Shown: one piece after another, positions 44,133 through 53,656 of the stretch
Layout of the letters: each line of letters opens with the position of its first letter
How positions within the stretch are numbered: the first letter of the stretch is position 1
Source: Halorubrum rutilum
GTDB taxonomy: Archaea; Halobacteriota; Halobacteria; Halobacteriales; Haloferacaceae
Assembly (NCBI RefSeq): GCF_024494565.1
Contig: NZ_JANHDN010000012.1
Location: forward strand, 31,047 to 95,046
Reading direction: 5' to 3'
Length of the DNA stretch: 64,000 nt
Position numbers and translations under genes: made by a program
Notes under the pieces: generated by a model
Database searches by the model: none
What the model was told of the DNA's origin: nothing
The model's input: the letters and a program-made list of their open reading frames with translations, nothing else

Positions 44133-44465
44133 ATGAAGCGACTCGGACGGGCGGAGCTCGCGGAGCGACTGGGCCCGCGGCCGCCGTCGGACGCGTTCTG
44201 GAACCGCGCGATCGAGGCCGAGCGCGCCGTCATCGGCGTCGCGCCGGACGTCGTCGAGGAGGGGACGGAGGGCGACCGCGAGAACCCGGAGCGGGCGCGT
44301 CGAAACCGCCGGCGGCGCGGCATTCCCGGCCCGGACGGGCCGCTCTCGACGGGCGACATCGTCGACGTCGGCGACCACTCGTTCGTCGTCGTCGCGGTCG
44401 AGGAGACGGAGGCCGGCGGACGCCGGTACCGGATCGAACTGGTCGAGCCGCGGTCGGACGACTGA
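44133..44465 (+). CDS. conserved haloarchaeal protein, unknown
   Basis: 110 residues starting 10 bp after the DUF424 stop. The N-terminus MKRLGRAELAERLGPRPPSD is followed by a basic ERARRNRRRRGIPGPDGP and a strand-rich C-terminal half (DIVDVGDHSFVVVAVEETE, RYRIELVEP). It looks like a small beta domain with a basic linker and could bind nucleic acid. Third gene of the TPR operon. Family not recognised. Confidence 0.72.
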   Translation: MKRLGRAELAERLGPRPPSDAFWNRAIEAERAVIGVAPDVVEEGTEGDRENPERARRNRRRRGIPGPDGPLSTGDIVDVGDHSFVVVAVEETEAGGRRYRIELVEPRSDD

Positions 44466-44488
44466 CGGGGTAACGGAGACCGACCGCG

Positions 44489-45598
44489 CTACAGGTCCGC
44501 GACGTCCTCGATGGCGTCGGTGAGCTCCTTCACGCTCTCGACGGTGTGCTCGCCCATGTGACCGATCCGGAACGTCTCCTCGCCGAGGTCGCCGTAGCCG
44601 TTCGAGAAGGCCATGTCGTACTCCTCGCTCACGTCCTCGATCGCCCCGGCGACGTCGATCCCCCGGGTGTTCTCGATGCAGGCGACCGTCTGCGACTCGT
44701 ACCCCTCTTCGGGGAACATCGCGAAGTGCTCGTCCGCCCAGTCGTGGACGTACGTCATCATCTCGCGGTGGCGCTCGTCGCGGGCGCGGTGGCCCTCGTC
44801 GAGCATGCGCTTCATCTGCTTGCGGTACGCCAACATGATCGGGATCGCGGGCGTCGAGTGCGTCTGGCCCTTGCGGTCGTAGTAGTCGATGGCGCGGCGG
44901 AAGCCGCCGTACCACGAGGAGTCGCCCTTCTCGACCTCGCGGTCGTAGGCGTCGTCGCTGACGACGCAGACCGCGAGCCCCGGCGGCATCGCGAACGCCT
45001 TCTGCGTGGACGCGAAGATCACGTCGATGCCGTGTCCCTCGATGTCGACGTAGTCGCCGCCGAGCGACGAGACGGCGTCGACGGCGAAGTAGGTGTCCGG
45101 GTACTCCGCGATCACGTCGCCCATCTCCTCGATCGGGTTCCGGACGCCGGTCGACGACTCGTTCATCACGCCCGCGACCATGTCGTACTCCGCGTCGGCG
45201 GCCTCGATGGCGTCGCGGACGTCCTCGGGCTTGACCGCCTCGCCCCACTCGTACTCCAGCCGGTCGACGTCCTTCCCGAGGCGCTCGGCGACGTTGGCGT
45301 AGCGCTCGCTGAACGCCCCGCAGGTCGGCACCAGGACGCGGTCGTCGACGAGGTTCAGCGTCGACGCCTCCCAGAACTCCGTCCCGGACGCGGTGAGGAT
45401 GATCACGTCGTTGTCGGTGCCGAGGAATTCCTTCGTGTCCTCGACGATGGTGGTGTAGAGGTCGGTCATCCGGTCCATCCGGTGGCCGAACGTCGACTCC
45501 GTCATCGCCTCGATCACGTCCTCGCGGACCTCCGTCGGGCCGGGGATGTACAGCGTCTTGTCCTGGTAGTCGTCTCGGTATTCGCGTTTCTTCGTCAC
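44489..45598 (-). CDS. class V aminotransferase (alanine-glyoxylate/serine-pyruvate type)
   Basis: 369 residues from the GTG at 45598 ([12 protein letters not shown]). An in-frame GTG at 45607 adds three residues; a ribosome-binding-like AGGTGGATC before 45598 favours the shorter form. Motifs: [13 protein letters not shown] at the N-terminus, [15 protein letters not shown] for cofactor phosphate, [15 protein letters not shown] with the PLP-contacting aspartate, and the Schiff-base lysine in [15 protein letters not shown] near 195. It transfers amino groups to or from alanine, serine or glyoxylate; the pair cannot be chosen from sequence. Confidence 0.9.
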   Translation of the reverse strand: MTKKREYRDDYQDKTLYIPGPTEVREDVIEAMTESTFGHRMDRMTDLYTTIVEDTKEFLGTDNDVIILTASGTEFWEASTLNLVDDRVLVPTCGAFSERYANVAERLGKDVDRLEYEWGEAVKPEDVRDAIEAADAEYDMVAGVMNESSTGVRNPIEEMGDVIAEYPDTYFAVDAVSSLGGDYVDIEGHGIDVIFASTQKAFAMPPGLAVCVVSDDAYDREVEKGDSSWYGGFRRAIDYYDRKGQTHSTPAIPIMLAYRKQMKRMLDEGHRARDERHREMMTYVHDWADEHFAMFPEEGYESQTVACIENTRGIDVAGAIEDVSEEYDMAFSNGYGDLGEETFRIGHMGEHTVESVKELTDAIEDVADL

Positions 45599-45758
45599 GG
45601 GATCCACCTGATGGATCGTATCGGGTCGCGAGACGGTATGGTCCTTGTGATACGCTCGACCGGGGGCGCGAGGCGGACAGACGGACGGACGAACGCACGC
45701 GCGTCCCGGAGCGCGACCTCGGGCGCCGGAGACGGCGTCGTTGCCCGGATCAGCCGGG

Positions 45759-45764
45759 TTTATA
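45759..45764 (+). promoter_or_regulatory. TATA box before the permease leader ORF
   Basis: TTTATA is centred about 26 nt upstream of the ATG at 45788, so the transcript would begin at or near that ATG and not at the permease's own GTG. Confidence 0.65.
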
Positions 45765-45787
45765 CCGGACGAGGAGAGAAGTAGCGT

Positions 45788-45835
45788 ATGACAGACGCCC
45801 GGCGAGTCACAACCGCCCGAGGTGGACCGGCGTGA
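45788..45835 (+). CDS. possible 15-codon leader ORF coupled to the permease
   Basis: ATG to TGA encodes [15 protein letters not shown]. Its TGA overlaps the permease GTG by 4 bp (GTGA). It lies where a leaderless start is predicted. The placement suggests it is translated and feeds ribosomes to the permease start, or controls it by attenuation. It contains three arginine codons and three threonine codons. Confidence 0.5.
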   Translation: MTDARRVTTARGGPA

Positions 45836-48195
45836 GCGGCGACGAGGAGCTCGCGAAGGACCTCGGGCCGCTGGCGGCGCTCACGATCGGGATCGGGACG
45901 ATGATCGGCGCGGGGATCTTCGTCCTCCCCGGGACCGCGGTCGCGCGGGCGGGCCCGCTCGCGGCGTTCACGTTCGTCCTCGGCGGCGTCATCGCCCTGT
46001 TCACGGCGCTGTCGGCCTCCGAACTCGGGACGGCGATGCCGAAGTCAGGCGGCGCGTACTTCTACGTCAACCGGGCGCTCGGGCCCATGTTCGGCTCCGT
46101 CGCCGGCTGGGCGAACTGGCTCGGCCTCGCCTTCGCGTCGGCGTTCTACATGTACGGCTTCGGCGAGTACGTCAACGCCCTCGTCGGGCTCGGACCGGTC
46201 GGGCTCGGCCCGGTGACGCTGGAGGCCGCGCAGGTGATCGGGCTCGCCGGCGCGCTCCTGTTCATCGCGGTCAACTACTTCGGCGCGAAGGAGACCGGCG
46301 GGCTCCAGATCGTCATCGTCATGTCGCTTCTGGGGATCCTCGCCGTCTTCACCGTCGTCGGTCTGTTGAACGCCGAGATGTCGTCGCTGCGACCCCTCGC
46401 GCCGCCGGGGACGACGAGTCAGGTGCTCCCGGTGACGGGGATCATCTTCGTCTCGTACCTCGGCTTCGTCCAGATCACCTCGGTCGCAGAGGAGATCAAG
46501 AACCCCGGGCGGAACCTCCCGCTCGCGGTCCTCGGCTCGGTCGTGATCGTCACGGTCGTCTACGCGCTGTTCCTCCTCGTGCTGCTCGCGGCGGTGCCGA
46601 ACGAGTTGGTCGCGAACAACGAGACCGCCGTGGTCGACGCCGCCCGCCTGCTGTTCGGCAACTACGAGGTGTTCGGCTTCTCGCTCGGGGCCGTCGGCGC
46701 CGGCATGCTGCTGATCGGCGGGCTGCTCGCGACCGCCTCCTCCGCGAACGCGTCGATCCTCTCGTCGTCGCGGATCAACTTCGCGATGGGCCGCGAGAAG
46801 ATCGTCACCCCGAAGCTCAACGAGATCCACGAGCGCTTCGGCACCCCGTACAAGTCGATCGCGCTCACCGGCGCGCTCATCCTCGTCTTCCTCGTCGCCG
46901 GCGGCGTCGAGTCGCTGTCGACGATGGGCTCCGTGCTCCACCTCATCGTCTACGGCCTGCTCAACCTCGCGCTCATCGTCATGCGCGAGTCTGAGGTCGA
47001 GGGGTACGACCCCGACTTCGAGGTCCCCTTCTACCCGGTCGTGCCGATAATCGGGACGGTGTCGTCGTTCGCGCTGATCGGCTACATCGAACCCCGGATC
47101 ATCGCGATCTCCGGGGGGCTCGTCGCCTTCGCACTGCTCTGGTACCTCCTGTACGCCCGCGGGAAGGTGGAGTCGCGGGGCGTGTTGGGCGCGTGGATCC
47201 TCGACCGCTCCGACGAGCTGCCGAAGGCCGCGGTGTCGGCCGCGACCTCGGTCCAGCCGAGCGGCGACGACTACCGCGTGATGGTGCCGCTCGCGAACCC
47301 CGCGACCGAGGAGCACCTGATCACGCTCGCGTCCGCCATCGCCAAGCAGCGGAACGGGACGGTCGTCGCGGTCAACATCGCGAACGTCCCCGACCAGACG
47401 TCGCTGGAGGCGGCGCGCGACCGCGGCGCTCACGAGGCGGCCCACGGCCTGCTGGACCAGGCGCGCGAGGACGCCGAGACGTTCGGCGTCGACGTGGAGA
47501 CGCACGTCGTCCTCTCGCACCGCGTGTTCGAGGAGGTGTTCGACGCCGCGCGCACCTACGGCGCCGACATCACGGTGATGGGCTGGGGCGAGGACTCCCA
47601 CGGGGCGCCGGGGCGCGCCGAGTCCGCCGTCGACGAGCTCGCGCACTCGCTCCCCTCGGACTTCCTCGTCTTCCGCGACCGCGGCTTCGACGCCTCGCGC
47701 ATCCTCGTCCCGACCGCCGGCGGCCCGGCCTCGGACCTCTCCGGCGCGGTCGCGCGGATGCTCCAGGCCGAGTTCGACGGCGACGTCACCCTGCTGCACG
47801 TCGCCGACGACGAGGCGGCGGGCCGGCGGTTCCTCATGGGATGGGCCGCCGAGCACGACCTCGCCGACGCGACGCTGCGGATCGAGAGTGGCGACGTCGA
47901 GACGGCGATCGACCGCGCCGCCCGCGACGCCACGATGCTGATCATCGGCGCGACCCAGCAGGGGCTGCTCTCGCGGCTGGTCAGCGGATCGCTCGTGTTG
48001 GACGTGCTCAACGAGGTGGAGTGCTCCGTGCTGCTCGCCGAGCCGAAGAGCGACCGCGGGCTCCTCGACCGGCTGTTCGGGAGCGGCGCGCGGGCGACCG
48101 ACATCACCGAGGCCGCGGAGACGCCCGCGGACACCGGCGTCGAACCCGACCCGTCGACGCCGGGGACCGACGACGACGGCGGCGCGGCGAAGTGA
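45832..48195 (+). CDS. APC-family amino acid permease with two C-terminal universal stress protein domains
   Basis: 787 residues starting at GTG. The permease part (about 1-430) has 12 membrane helices, with the substrate loop [36 protein letters not shown] and [17 protein letters not shown], and a cytoplasmic [15 protein letters not shown]. Two USP domains follow at about 480-620 ([18 protein letters not shown]) and 625-750 ([17 protein letters not shown], ending [17 protein letters not shown]). The USP tails probably sense ATP or stress and gate transport. An acidic tail closes the protein. Confidence 0.92.
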   Translation: MSGDEELAKDLGPLAALTIGIGTMIGAGIFVLPGTAVARAGPLAAFTFVLGGVIALFTALSASELGTAMPKSGGAYFYVNRALGPMFGSVAGWANWLGLAFASAFYMYGFGEYVNALVGLGPVGLGPVTLEAAQVIGLAGALLFIAVNYFGAKETGGLQIVIVMSLLGILAVFTVVGLLNAEMSSLRPLAPPGTTSQVLPVTGIIFVSYLGFVQITSVAEEIKNPGRNLPLAVLGSVVIVTVVYALFLLVLLAAVPNELVANNETAVVDAARLLFGNYEVFGFSLGAVGAGMLLIGGLLATASSANASILSSSRINFAMGREKIVTPKLNEIHERFGTPYKSIALTGALILVFLVAGGVESLSTMGSVLHLIVYGLLNLALIVMRESEVEGYDPDFEVPFYPVVPIIGTVSSFALIGYIEPRIIAISGGLVAFALLWYLLYARGKVESRGVLGAWILDRSDELPKAAVSAATSVQPSGDDYRVMVPLANPATEEHLITLASAIAKQRNGTVVAVNIANVPDQTSLEAARDRGAHEAAHGLLDQAREDAETFGVDVETHVVLSHRVFEEVFDAARTYGADITVMGWGEDSHGAPGRAESAVDELAHSLPSDFLVFRDRGFDASRILVPTAGGPASDLSGAVARMLQAEFDGDVTLLHVADDEAAGRRFLMGWAAEHDLADATLRIESGDVETAIDRAARDATMLIIGATQQGLLSRLVSGSLVLDVLNEVECSVLLAEPKSDRGLLDRLFGSGARATDITEAAETPADTGVEPDPSTPGTDDDGGAAK

Positions 48196-48289
48196 GGCCC
48201 GAGCCGGCGGGTAGACGCGTAGACTCGGCCGGCGGGAATCAGGTATCAGCGAACACGGAGGCGATGCGCTCCGTTTCCACTGAGATAGG

Positions 48290-48600
48290 CAGTGGCGCGT
48301 GCCTGCGAGCGCCCGGAGGGCGCGAGGAGCACGCGCGAGGTCGCCGGCGCTACGCGCCGGCTGCCAGAGGGACCTCCGGTCCCTCGCTGGACGCGGTGAG
48401 CGCTCGGAGAGCGCGAACCGCGAGGCTGGGGAGGCGTGAGGCTGCGGTCGCGGTCGGGTGGGACTCAAAGGTGCAGTCGCCGGCGGCTTCGCCGCCGGCT
48501 GCCAGAGGCGCGAAGCGCCTCGCGGCTGGGGCTGTAGAGGTTCACCGCCGATCCGCAGACACGTATTTATAAGCGAGCGGCTGGGGTTTCCGAGGCGCTT
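48290..48600 (-). repeat. structured intergenic repeat element, copy 7 (reverse), divergent loops
   Basis: This lies in the 460-bp gap after the permease. Stem 3 has a GCGCCC/GGGCGC tip. An extra insertion at 48342-48392 forms two more hairpins (GCCGGCGC/GCGCCGGC and AGGGACC/GGTCCCT). Stem 2 (GCGGT/ACCGC and GAGCGCTC/GAGCGC) and the shared GAGGCTGGGGAGG follow, then GGGACTCAAAGG. The usual 60-nt loop of stem 1 is replaced by two short perfect hairpins (48480-48522). The block CGGCTGGGGCT recurs 55 bp later, after a 2-bp loss, at 48580. The rest (48601-48655) holds only TATA-like sequence. Confidence 0.8.
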
Positions 48601-48655
48601 CGCGTGACAGCTACGGTATAAACGATCGATTGTCCGAACGCGCCGATCCGGCGGG

Positions 48656-48913
48656 TTATTTCCAGTGCCAGAAGTCGTTCCCGTCCGCCTCGACGGGGTC
48701 GGTGCGCTCGCGGAGGTCGACGACGTCCGCCTCGGTCGGTTCGTGGTCGTCGGGGAGCGCCTCCATGCACTCGAAACAGAGGAAGAACTCGGCGCCGTCG
48801 GTCAGTTCCAGGGTCATCCCCTGCGTCGACTCGAACGCGAAGTTCCACAGGTCGCCGATCCCGCCGGCGATCCTGACGGACCGCTCGCAGACGAAACAGG
48901 ACTCCGAGGCCAT
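48656..48913 (-). CDS. small zinc-finger protein (two CxxC knuckles)
   Basis: 85 residues. MASESCFVCERSVRIAGG and AEFFLCFECMEALPDDHEP give two CxxC pairs 40 residues apart, enough for one zinc site, with a tryptophan- and acid-rich tail (GNDFWHWK). It is one of several such proteins here. It stands alone, flanked on both sides by inverted copies of the intergenic repeat element. Function unknown. Confidence 0.78.
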   Translation of the reverse strand: MASESCFVCERSVRIAGGIGDLWNFAFESTQGMTLELTDGAEFFLCFECMEALPDDHEPTEADVVDLRERTDPVEADGNDFWHWK

Positions 48914-48974
48914 ACGAAGGCTAGCGACTCCGAGCGCTAATGCGTGTCGGCGGAAACGTGATCGCTAGCATATC

Positions 48975-49240
48975 GACGGTGATAACCTCCAAAGCCCCAG
49001 CCGCGAGGGCTCCTGCGCCTCGCTGCGCGCTTCGGTCGCTCGCGGTGCTCGCTCCCTGCAGTGCTTACGTCGGCGGAGTTCGCCCTCGCGGCTGCCCCTT
49101 TGAGTTCCACCGCCCGCACAGCACCGCAGCCTCACACCTCCCCAGCCTCGCGGTTCGCGCTCTCCGAGCGCTCACCGCGTCCCTCGCGCGCGCTCCTCGT
49201 GGCCGCCTTCGGCGACCACTCGGAGGCACGCGCCGACCGC
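48975..49240 (+). repeat. structured intergenic repeat element, copy 8 (forward)
   Basis: This fills the 353-bp gap before the ABC ATPase gene. Stem 1 is a perfect 13-bp pairing of 48998-49010 with 49082-49094. The shared GGCTGCCCCTTTGAGT and CTCCCCAGCCTCG follow, then stem 2 (GCGGT/ACCGC, GCGCTC/GAGCGC) and stem 3. It is in inverted orientation to copy 7, so the zinc-finger gene between them is bracketed. Confidence 0.85.
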
Positions 49241-49266
49241 GTCGTTCAGTTATCAATAACCGCTCG

Positions 49267-50421
49267 TCACGTCCCGTCGACGCTGATAACGTGCGCGTCC
49301 TCGGGGTCGAAGCCGACGACGATCTCCCCGGAGAGGGGGTCACGCGTCCGGACCACGAGGTCGCGCCCGCCCCAGTCGAGGGTCACCCGCGTCGTCTCGC
49401 CGAGGAACTCCGCGCTCGCGACGGTCGCCCGGATCCGACTCTCGCCGCCGTCGATCCGGAGGTACTCCGGGCGGACGCAGAAGGTGAGGCGGTCGCCGAC
49501 GGCGACGTCGGTTTCGTCTTCCCCGCCGACCGCGACGCGGAGCGTCTCGCCGCCGGCGTCGACGGCGGCGGTGCGGGCGGTCTCGTCGCCCGTCGCGTCT
49601 CTCACCTCGACGTCGGCCACCCGCCCCGCGAAGACGTTGTTGTCGCCGACGAACTCGGCCACGAACCGGGTGGCGGGCTCCCGGTAGACGGTCCGCGGAG
49701 GCGCGACCTGCTCGGGCGTCCCGCCGCGCATCACCGCGACGCGATCGGAGATCGCCAGCGCCTCTTCCTGGTCGTGGGTGACGTAGACGGTCGTGATCCC
49801 CAGTTCGGACTGGATCGTCCGGACCTGCACGCGGAGCCGTTCGCGGAGCCGCGCGTCGAGCGCGCTCATCGGCTCGTCGAGGAGGAGGAGGTCGGGACCG
49901 GGCGCGAGCGCGCGGGCCATCGCGACGCGCTGCCGCTGGCCGCCGGAGAGGCTCTCGGGCTCGCGGTCGGCGGCGTCGGGGAGGTCGACCAGTTCGAGCA
50001 GCTCCGCGACGCGCTCGTCGCGGGTGACCCCCTCGGGCGGGTCGGCGAAGTTGAGCCCGTAGCCGACGTTCTCGCCCACGGTCATGTGCGGGAACAGCGC
50101 GTAGTTCTGGAAGACGACGCCCACGTCGCGGTCCTCGGGCGGCACGCCCGCGACCGACTCGCCGCCGAACCGGACGGCGCCGGAAGAGGGATCCTCGAAC
50201 CCCGCGATCAGCCGGAGCGTCGTCGTCTTTCCGCAGCCCGAGGGGCCGACGAGCGTGAAGAACTCGCCCTCGCGCACCCGGAGGCTCACGTCGTCGACGG
50301 CGGCGGTGTCCCCGTAGCGCTTGGTGACGCCGTCGAGCTCGACGGCGGGCGGGGCGTCGGAGCCGGGCGACTCGCGGCCGCCGCCGGCGGGACGCCGCGG
50401 ATCAGAGCCCACGCGTCTCAC
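49267..50421 (-). CDS. ABC transporter ATP-binding protein (thiamine/iron/spermidine type)
   Basis: 384 residues from the GTG at 50421; GTG 50412 is an alternative. Walker A is LVGPSGCGKTTTLRL near residue 60, the Q-loop is VVFQNYALFPHM, the signature is ESLSGGQRQRVAMARA, Walker B is LLLLDEPMSALD, and the H-loop is TVYVTHDQEEAL. A C-terminal TOBE domain starts near 290 (FCVRPEYLRI). It powers the permease whose gene end it overlaps by 20 bp. With the binding protein upstream, thiamine uptake is the best guess (inferred). Confidence 0.93.
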   Translation of the reverse strand: MRRVGSDPRRPAGGGRESPGSDAPPAVELDGVTKRYGDTAAVDDVSLRVREGEFFTLVGPSGCGKTTTLRLIAGFEDPSSGAVRFGGESVAGVPPEDRDVGVVFQNYALFPHMTVGENVGYGLNFADPPEGVTRDERVAELLELVDLPDAADREPESLSGGQRQRVAMARALAPGPDLLLLDEPMSALDARLRERLRVQVRTIQSELGITTVYVTHDQEEALAISDRVAVMRGGTPEQVAPPRTVYREPATRFVAEFVGDNNVFAGRVADVEVRDATGDETARTAAVDAGGETLRVAVGGEDETDVAVGDRLTFCVRPEYLRIDGGESRIRATVASAEFLGETTRVTLDWGGRDLVVRTRDPLSGEIVVGFDPEDAHVISVDGT

Positions 50422-52216
50422 CCCCGAGCCGGTCGATGACGACGAAGCTGAGCCCGGTGACGACGAGGAGGACGACGCCCATCGCGGTCGCCGGTCCGAG
50501 TCGCCGCCCGATGAACCGTTCGATCGCGACCGGCATCGTGTACGCGTCGGCGCCGGTCGCGAGCACCACCGTCGCGGTGAACTCGCCGATCGAGATGGCG
50601 AACGCGAACGCCGCGCCCGCGACGACGCCCGGCCACACGAGGGGGAGCTCCACGTCGCGGATCACCCGCGCCCGCGACGCGCCGAGCGCCCGCGCCGACT
50701 CGATCAGCGACCGGTCGAGCCCCTCCAGCCCGGGCGCGACCGTCCGGACGACGAACGGGTAGCCCGCGACCGCGTGCGCGACGACGATCGCGACGGCGCC
50801 GGTCGCGGCGACCCGCCAGCCCGCGATCTCGACGCCGAAGACCAGCCCGCGGAGAAGCCCGAGGCCGACGACGATCCCGGAGACGGCGAGCGGCGCCATC
50901 GCGGCCGCGTCGACCAGCTTCCGCCCGCGGTACCGCCGGGTCGTCAGCACCGCGACGACGACCCCCATCGGGAGGGCCAGGAGGGTCGCGGCGCTCGCGA
51001 ACGTCAGCGAGTTCCGGACCGCGGGCCACGGCCGCACCTGGAACGCCGCGCCCGTCCGCTGGCGCTCCACGAGGAAGCGGTAGTGCTCCAGCGTCAGCGC
51101 GCCGTCGCCGCCCGTGACGCTGGCGAGGACCATCGAGGCGATCGGCGCGAGGAAGAGGACCGCCACGGCGACGGCGTAGGCGGCGAGGCCGACGCGCGGG
51201 AGGACCTCCCGGGGGGTCGGAGCCGCGGGCCGGAGGGACTTCCGCGGGAGCGGCCGAGCGCCGCGGGCGCTGACCGTGTTGCGCGCCTCGTAGCGCAGGT
51301 ACGCGAGCAGTACCCCCAGCGAGATCGCGAGCTCGACGATCGCCAGCGCGGCCGCCTCGGCGTAGTTCAGATCGCGGACGAGCCGGTAGACGAACACCTC
51401 GACCGTCGCCAATTCGAACCCGCCGAGCGCGAGCACGATGGGGAAGGTGCCGAAGGTGAAGACGAACGTCAGGGCCGCGCCCGTCAGGACGGCGGGGGAC
51501 ACCTGCGGCGCGACCACGTCGAAGAACGCCCGGATCGGCCCCGCGCCGAGGCTCCGGGCGGTCTCGACCGCGCGCGCGTCGACCGACTCCCACGCCGCCG
51601 TCGTCACCCGGGCGACGAGCGGCGCGTTGTAGAAGGCGTGGGCGATCACGACCGCCTCCAGCGTGAACAGCAGCTCGACGGGCGGGAGCCCGAGCGCCGA
51701 GAGGACGGCGTTCAGGGTCCCGTTCGCGCCGAAGGTGGCGACGAAGCCGACCGCGATCATGATCGACGGGAGGACGAACGGGACGATCGTCAGCGACCGC
51801 AGCGTCCGCCGGCCGCGGAACTCGAAGCGCGCGAGGAGGTAGGCCGCCGGGAGCCCCAGCGCGACGCTGGCGACCATCGACAGCCCGGCCTGGTACGCCG
51901 TGAAGCCGACGATCCCGAGCCGCCGGTCCGGCGAGAGCAGGGCGCGCGCGACCGCGAGCGGCGACTCGCCCGCGAACAGCCGGGCGAGCTCCCCGAAGTA
52001 GAAGGGGTCGCGCAGCAGCGCGGCGAACACCGAGAGCGTGGCCGCGCCGTCGACGACGACCGCCTCGATCAGGACCGTGCCGACCGGGTAGTAGAAGGCG
52101 ACGACGAGCGTGAGGCTCGTGACGACCGCGAGCGCGGTCAGCAGGTTCCCTTCGAGCCGGTCGCGGAGCGAGCGCGCGCGGCGGCTCGGGTCGGGGTCGC
52201 CGCGGCGGTCCGTCAC
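50402..52216 (-). CDS. ABC transporter permease, duplicated 12-helix type (thiamine-like)
   Basis: 604 residues from the GTG at 52216 (TDRRGDPDPSRR). Two homologous halves of about six helices each carry the EAA loop of the first half near AARSLGAGPIRAFFDVVAPQ and of the second half near ESARALGASRARVIRDVELP. This fused arrangement is shared by ThiP and FbpB permeases. The gap to the binding-protein stop is 10 bp and the next gene overlaps, so the three form one operon. A longer ATG start at 52270 would overlap the upstream gene. Confidence 0.9.
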   Translation of the reverse strand: MTDRRGDPDPSRRARSLRDRLEGNLLTALAVVTSLTLVVAFYYPVGTVLIEAVVVDGAATLSVFAALLRDPFYFGELARLFAGESPLAVARALLSPDRRLGIVGFTAYQAGLSMVASVALGLPAAYLLARFEFRGRRTLRSLTIVPFVLPSIMIAVGFVATFGANGTLNAVLSALGLPPVELLFTLEAVVIAHAFYNAPLVARVTTAAWESVDARAVETARSLGAGPIRAFFDVVAPQVSPAVLTGAALTFVFTFGTFPIVLALGGFELATVEVFVYRLVRDLNYAEAAALAIVELAISLGVLLAYLRYEARNTVSARGARPLPRKSLRPAAPTPREVLPRVGLAAYAVAVAVLFLAPIASMVLASVTGGDGALTLEHYRFLVERQRTGAAFQVRPWPAVRNSLTFASAATLLALPMGVVVAVLTTRRYRGRKLVDAAAMAPLAVSGIVVGLGLLRGLVFGVEIAGWRVAATGAVAIVVAHAVAGYPFVVRTVAPGLEGLDRSLIESARALGASRARVIRDVELPLVWPGVVAGAAFAFAISIGEFTATVVLATGADAYTMPVAIERFIGRRLGPATAMGVVLLVVTGLSFVVIDRLGGETRGL

Positions 52217-52226
52217 GCGGTCGCCC

Positions 52227-53513
52227 TCAGTTCCCGGCGTACTGCCGCTCCCAGGCGTCGATCCACTCACTGACCGAGCCTCGGAGCTCGTCGTACGTGA
52301 ACGTCACCGGTTCGGCCGGCTCCTTCGCGAGCTCGGCGTAGTCGTCGGGGAGCGTCGCGGTGTCGGTCGCGGGGAAGGCGACGTTGCGCTGGGCGATCTC
52401 TCCCTGCACTGCCGGCTCCAGCATGAACGACATGAACTCGCGGGCGAGCTCGGGCTCGTCGGCCTCGGCGAAGACGGCCATCCCCTCCGGGTTCGCGTAC
52501 GCCTGGTCGTTCAGGAAGCGGATCTGGTGTTCCTCCAGGTTCGCGCCCTCCATGTCCGCGAACACCTGGTCCGTCGAGTAGGAGACGACCATCGGCGCCT
52601 CGCCGTTGCTCCAGGCGGTGTACGCCTCGTCCCAGTCCCCGAGCACCCGCACGTCGTTCGCCTGGAGGTCCGCCCAGTAGTCGAGGTAGTCGTAGTCGGG
52701 GTCGCCGTCGCCGCCCTCGACCGCCTCCTCGCCGCCGTCCCCGTAACCGCCTCCGCCGTCCCCGTCGCTCGCGACGCCGCCGTCGCCGAACCGGTGGATC
52801 GTGTGGAGCAGGAACGAGCGTCCGGTCGTCGATCCGCCCGGGTTCTGCGCGATGAGCGCCCCCGCGTGCTCGTCTGCGAGCAGCCCCTCGAACGTCTCCG
52901 GCGCCTCGGTCGCCGTGCCGTCGTAGACGAGGCTCACGTAGCCGGTGTCGAAGGGGACCGCCCGGTCGAACGGGTCGAACAGGAGCCCGTCGCGGACGTC
53001 GTCGAACCCTCCCACCTCGCCCCGCTCGGCGAACAGGTCGCCGTCGAGCCGGTCGTCGACGCGCACGAGGTCCTCGGTCGTCAGCCCGACGTAGAGGTCG
53101 GCGTCGACGGAGACGCCGGAAGCGGCGCGCTCGACGTAGTAGTTCAGCTCGTTGTCGGGCGTCGCCCACTCAAGCTCGGCGTCGACGCGCGACTCGAACT
53201 CCGCTTTGAGCCACTCGCCCGGGCTCACCGAGGGCGCGTCGATGAAGCTGGTGTACGTCGCGACCGTCAGCGTGGGCGTCTCTCCGTCGTCTCCGCCGTC
53301 CGAGCCGTCGGACTCGTTCGAGCCGTCGGAGCCGTCCCCGGCGCCGCCGTCCCCGCCGTCGCCGGTTCGCTCCGCGCTACAGCCGGCGAGCGCGACGGCG
53401 CCCGCCGCGCCGCCGAGCGCGAGGAACCGGCGGCGGGTCGAGCGGTCGGCGCCCCGCCGCGCTCGCCGGTCGCCCGGGTCCGCGTCGACGGCCGCGTCCG
53501 TGTCGTCTGGCAT
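52227..53513 (-). CDS. thiamine-type ABC transporter substrate-binding lipoprotein
   Basis: 428 residues. A twin-arginine signal (STRRRFLALGGAAGAVAL) ends in a lipobox LAGC, giving a membrane-anchored extracellular protein. An acidic serine/glycine linker (about 50-80) leads to the binding domain: LTVATYTSFIDAP, NELNYYVERAASGVSVDADLY, and GDWDEAYTAWSNGEAPMVVSYSTD, which is the ThiB-like stretch. An acidic glycine insert lies around 235-265. TTTTAACC sits about 27 nt upstream of the start. Iron or other cofactor binding cannot be excluded. Confidence 0.9.
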   Translation of the reverse strand: MPDDTDAAVDADPGDRRARRGADRSTRRRFLALGGAAGAVALAGCSAERTGDGGDGGAGDGSDGSNESDGSDGGDDGETPTLTVATYTSFIDAPSVSPGEWLKAEFESRVDAELEWATPDNELNYYVERAASGVSVDADLYVGLTTEDLVRVDDRLDGDLFAERGEVGGFDDVRDGLLFDPFDRAVPFDTGYVSLVYDGTATEAPETFEGLLADEHAGALIAQNPGGSTTGRSFLLHTIHRFGDGGVASDGDGGGGYGDGGEEAVEGGDGDPDYDYLDYWADLQANDVRVLGDWDEAYTAWSNGEAPMVVSYSTDQVFADMEGANLEEHQIRFLNDQAYANPEGMAVFAEADEPELAREFMSFMLEPAVQGEIAQRNVAFPATDTATLPDDYAELAKEPAEPVTFTYDELRGSVSEWIDAWERQYAGN

Positions 53514-53656
53514 TACCGAGTAGTTACACCCGGTGGTTAAAAGCGATCCGTGTCGGTGACGACGCGGGGACGGCGACGGCGGCGATGGAATTCGGCGGTA
53601 TCGTTCTCGATAGCCGCGGCAACACCCACTTACGGGGGCGACTCGTCCGGCGAGGT

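Noticed and set aside
50321..52273. Open frame of 650 codons opposite the ABC permease
   Set aside because: The product is a low-complexity D/R/E/G string, a shadow of the permease codon pattern.
53514..53656. TPP riboswitch before the thiamine-type operon
   Set aside because: The leader between the TATA box and the binding-protein ATG is only a few bases, too short for a riboswitch.
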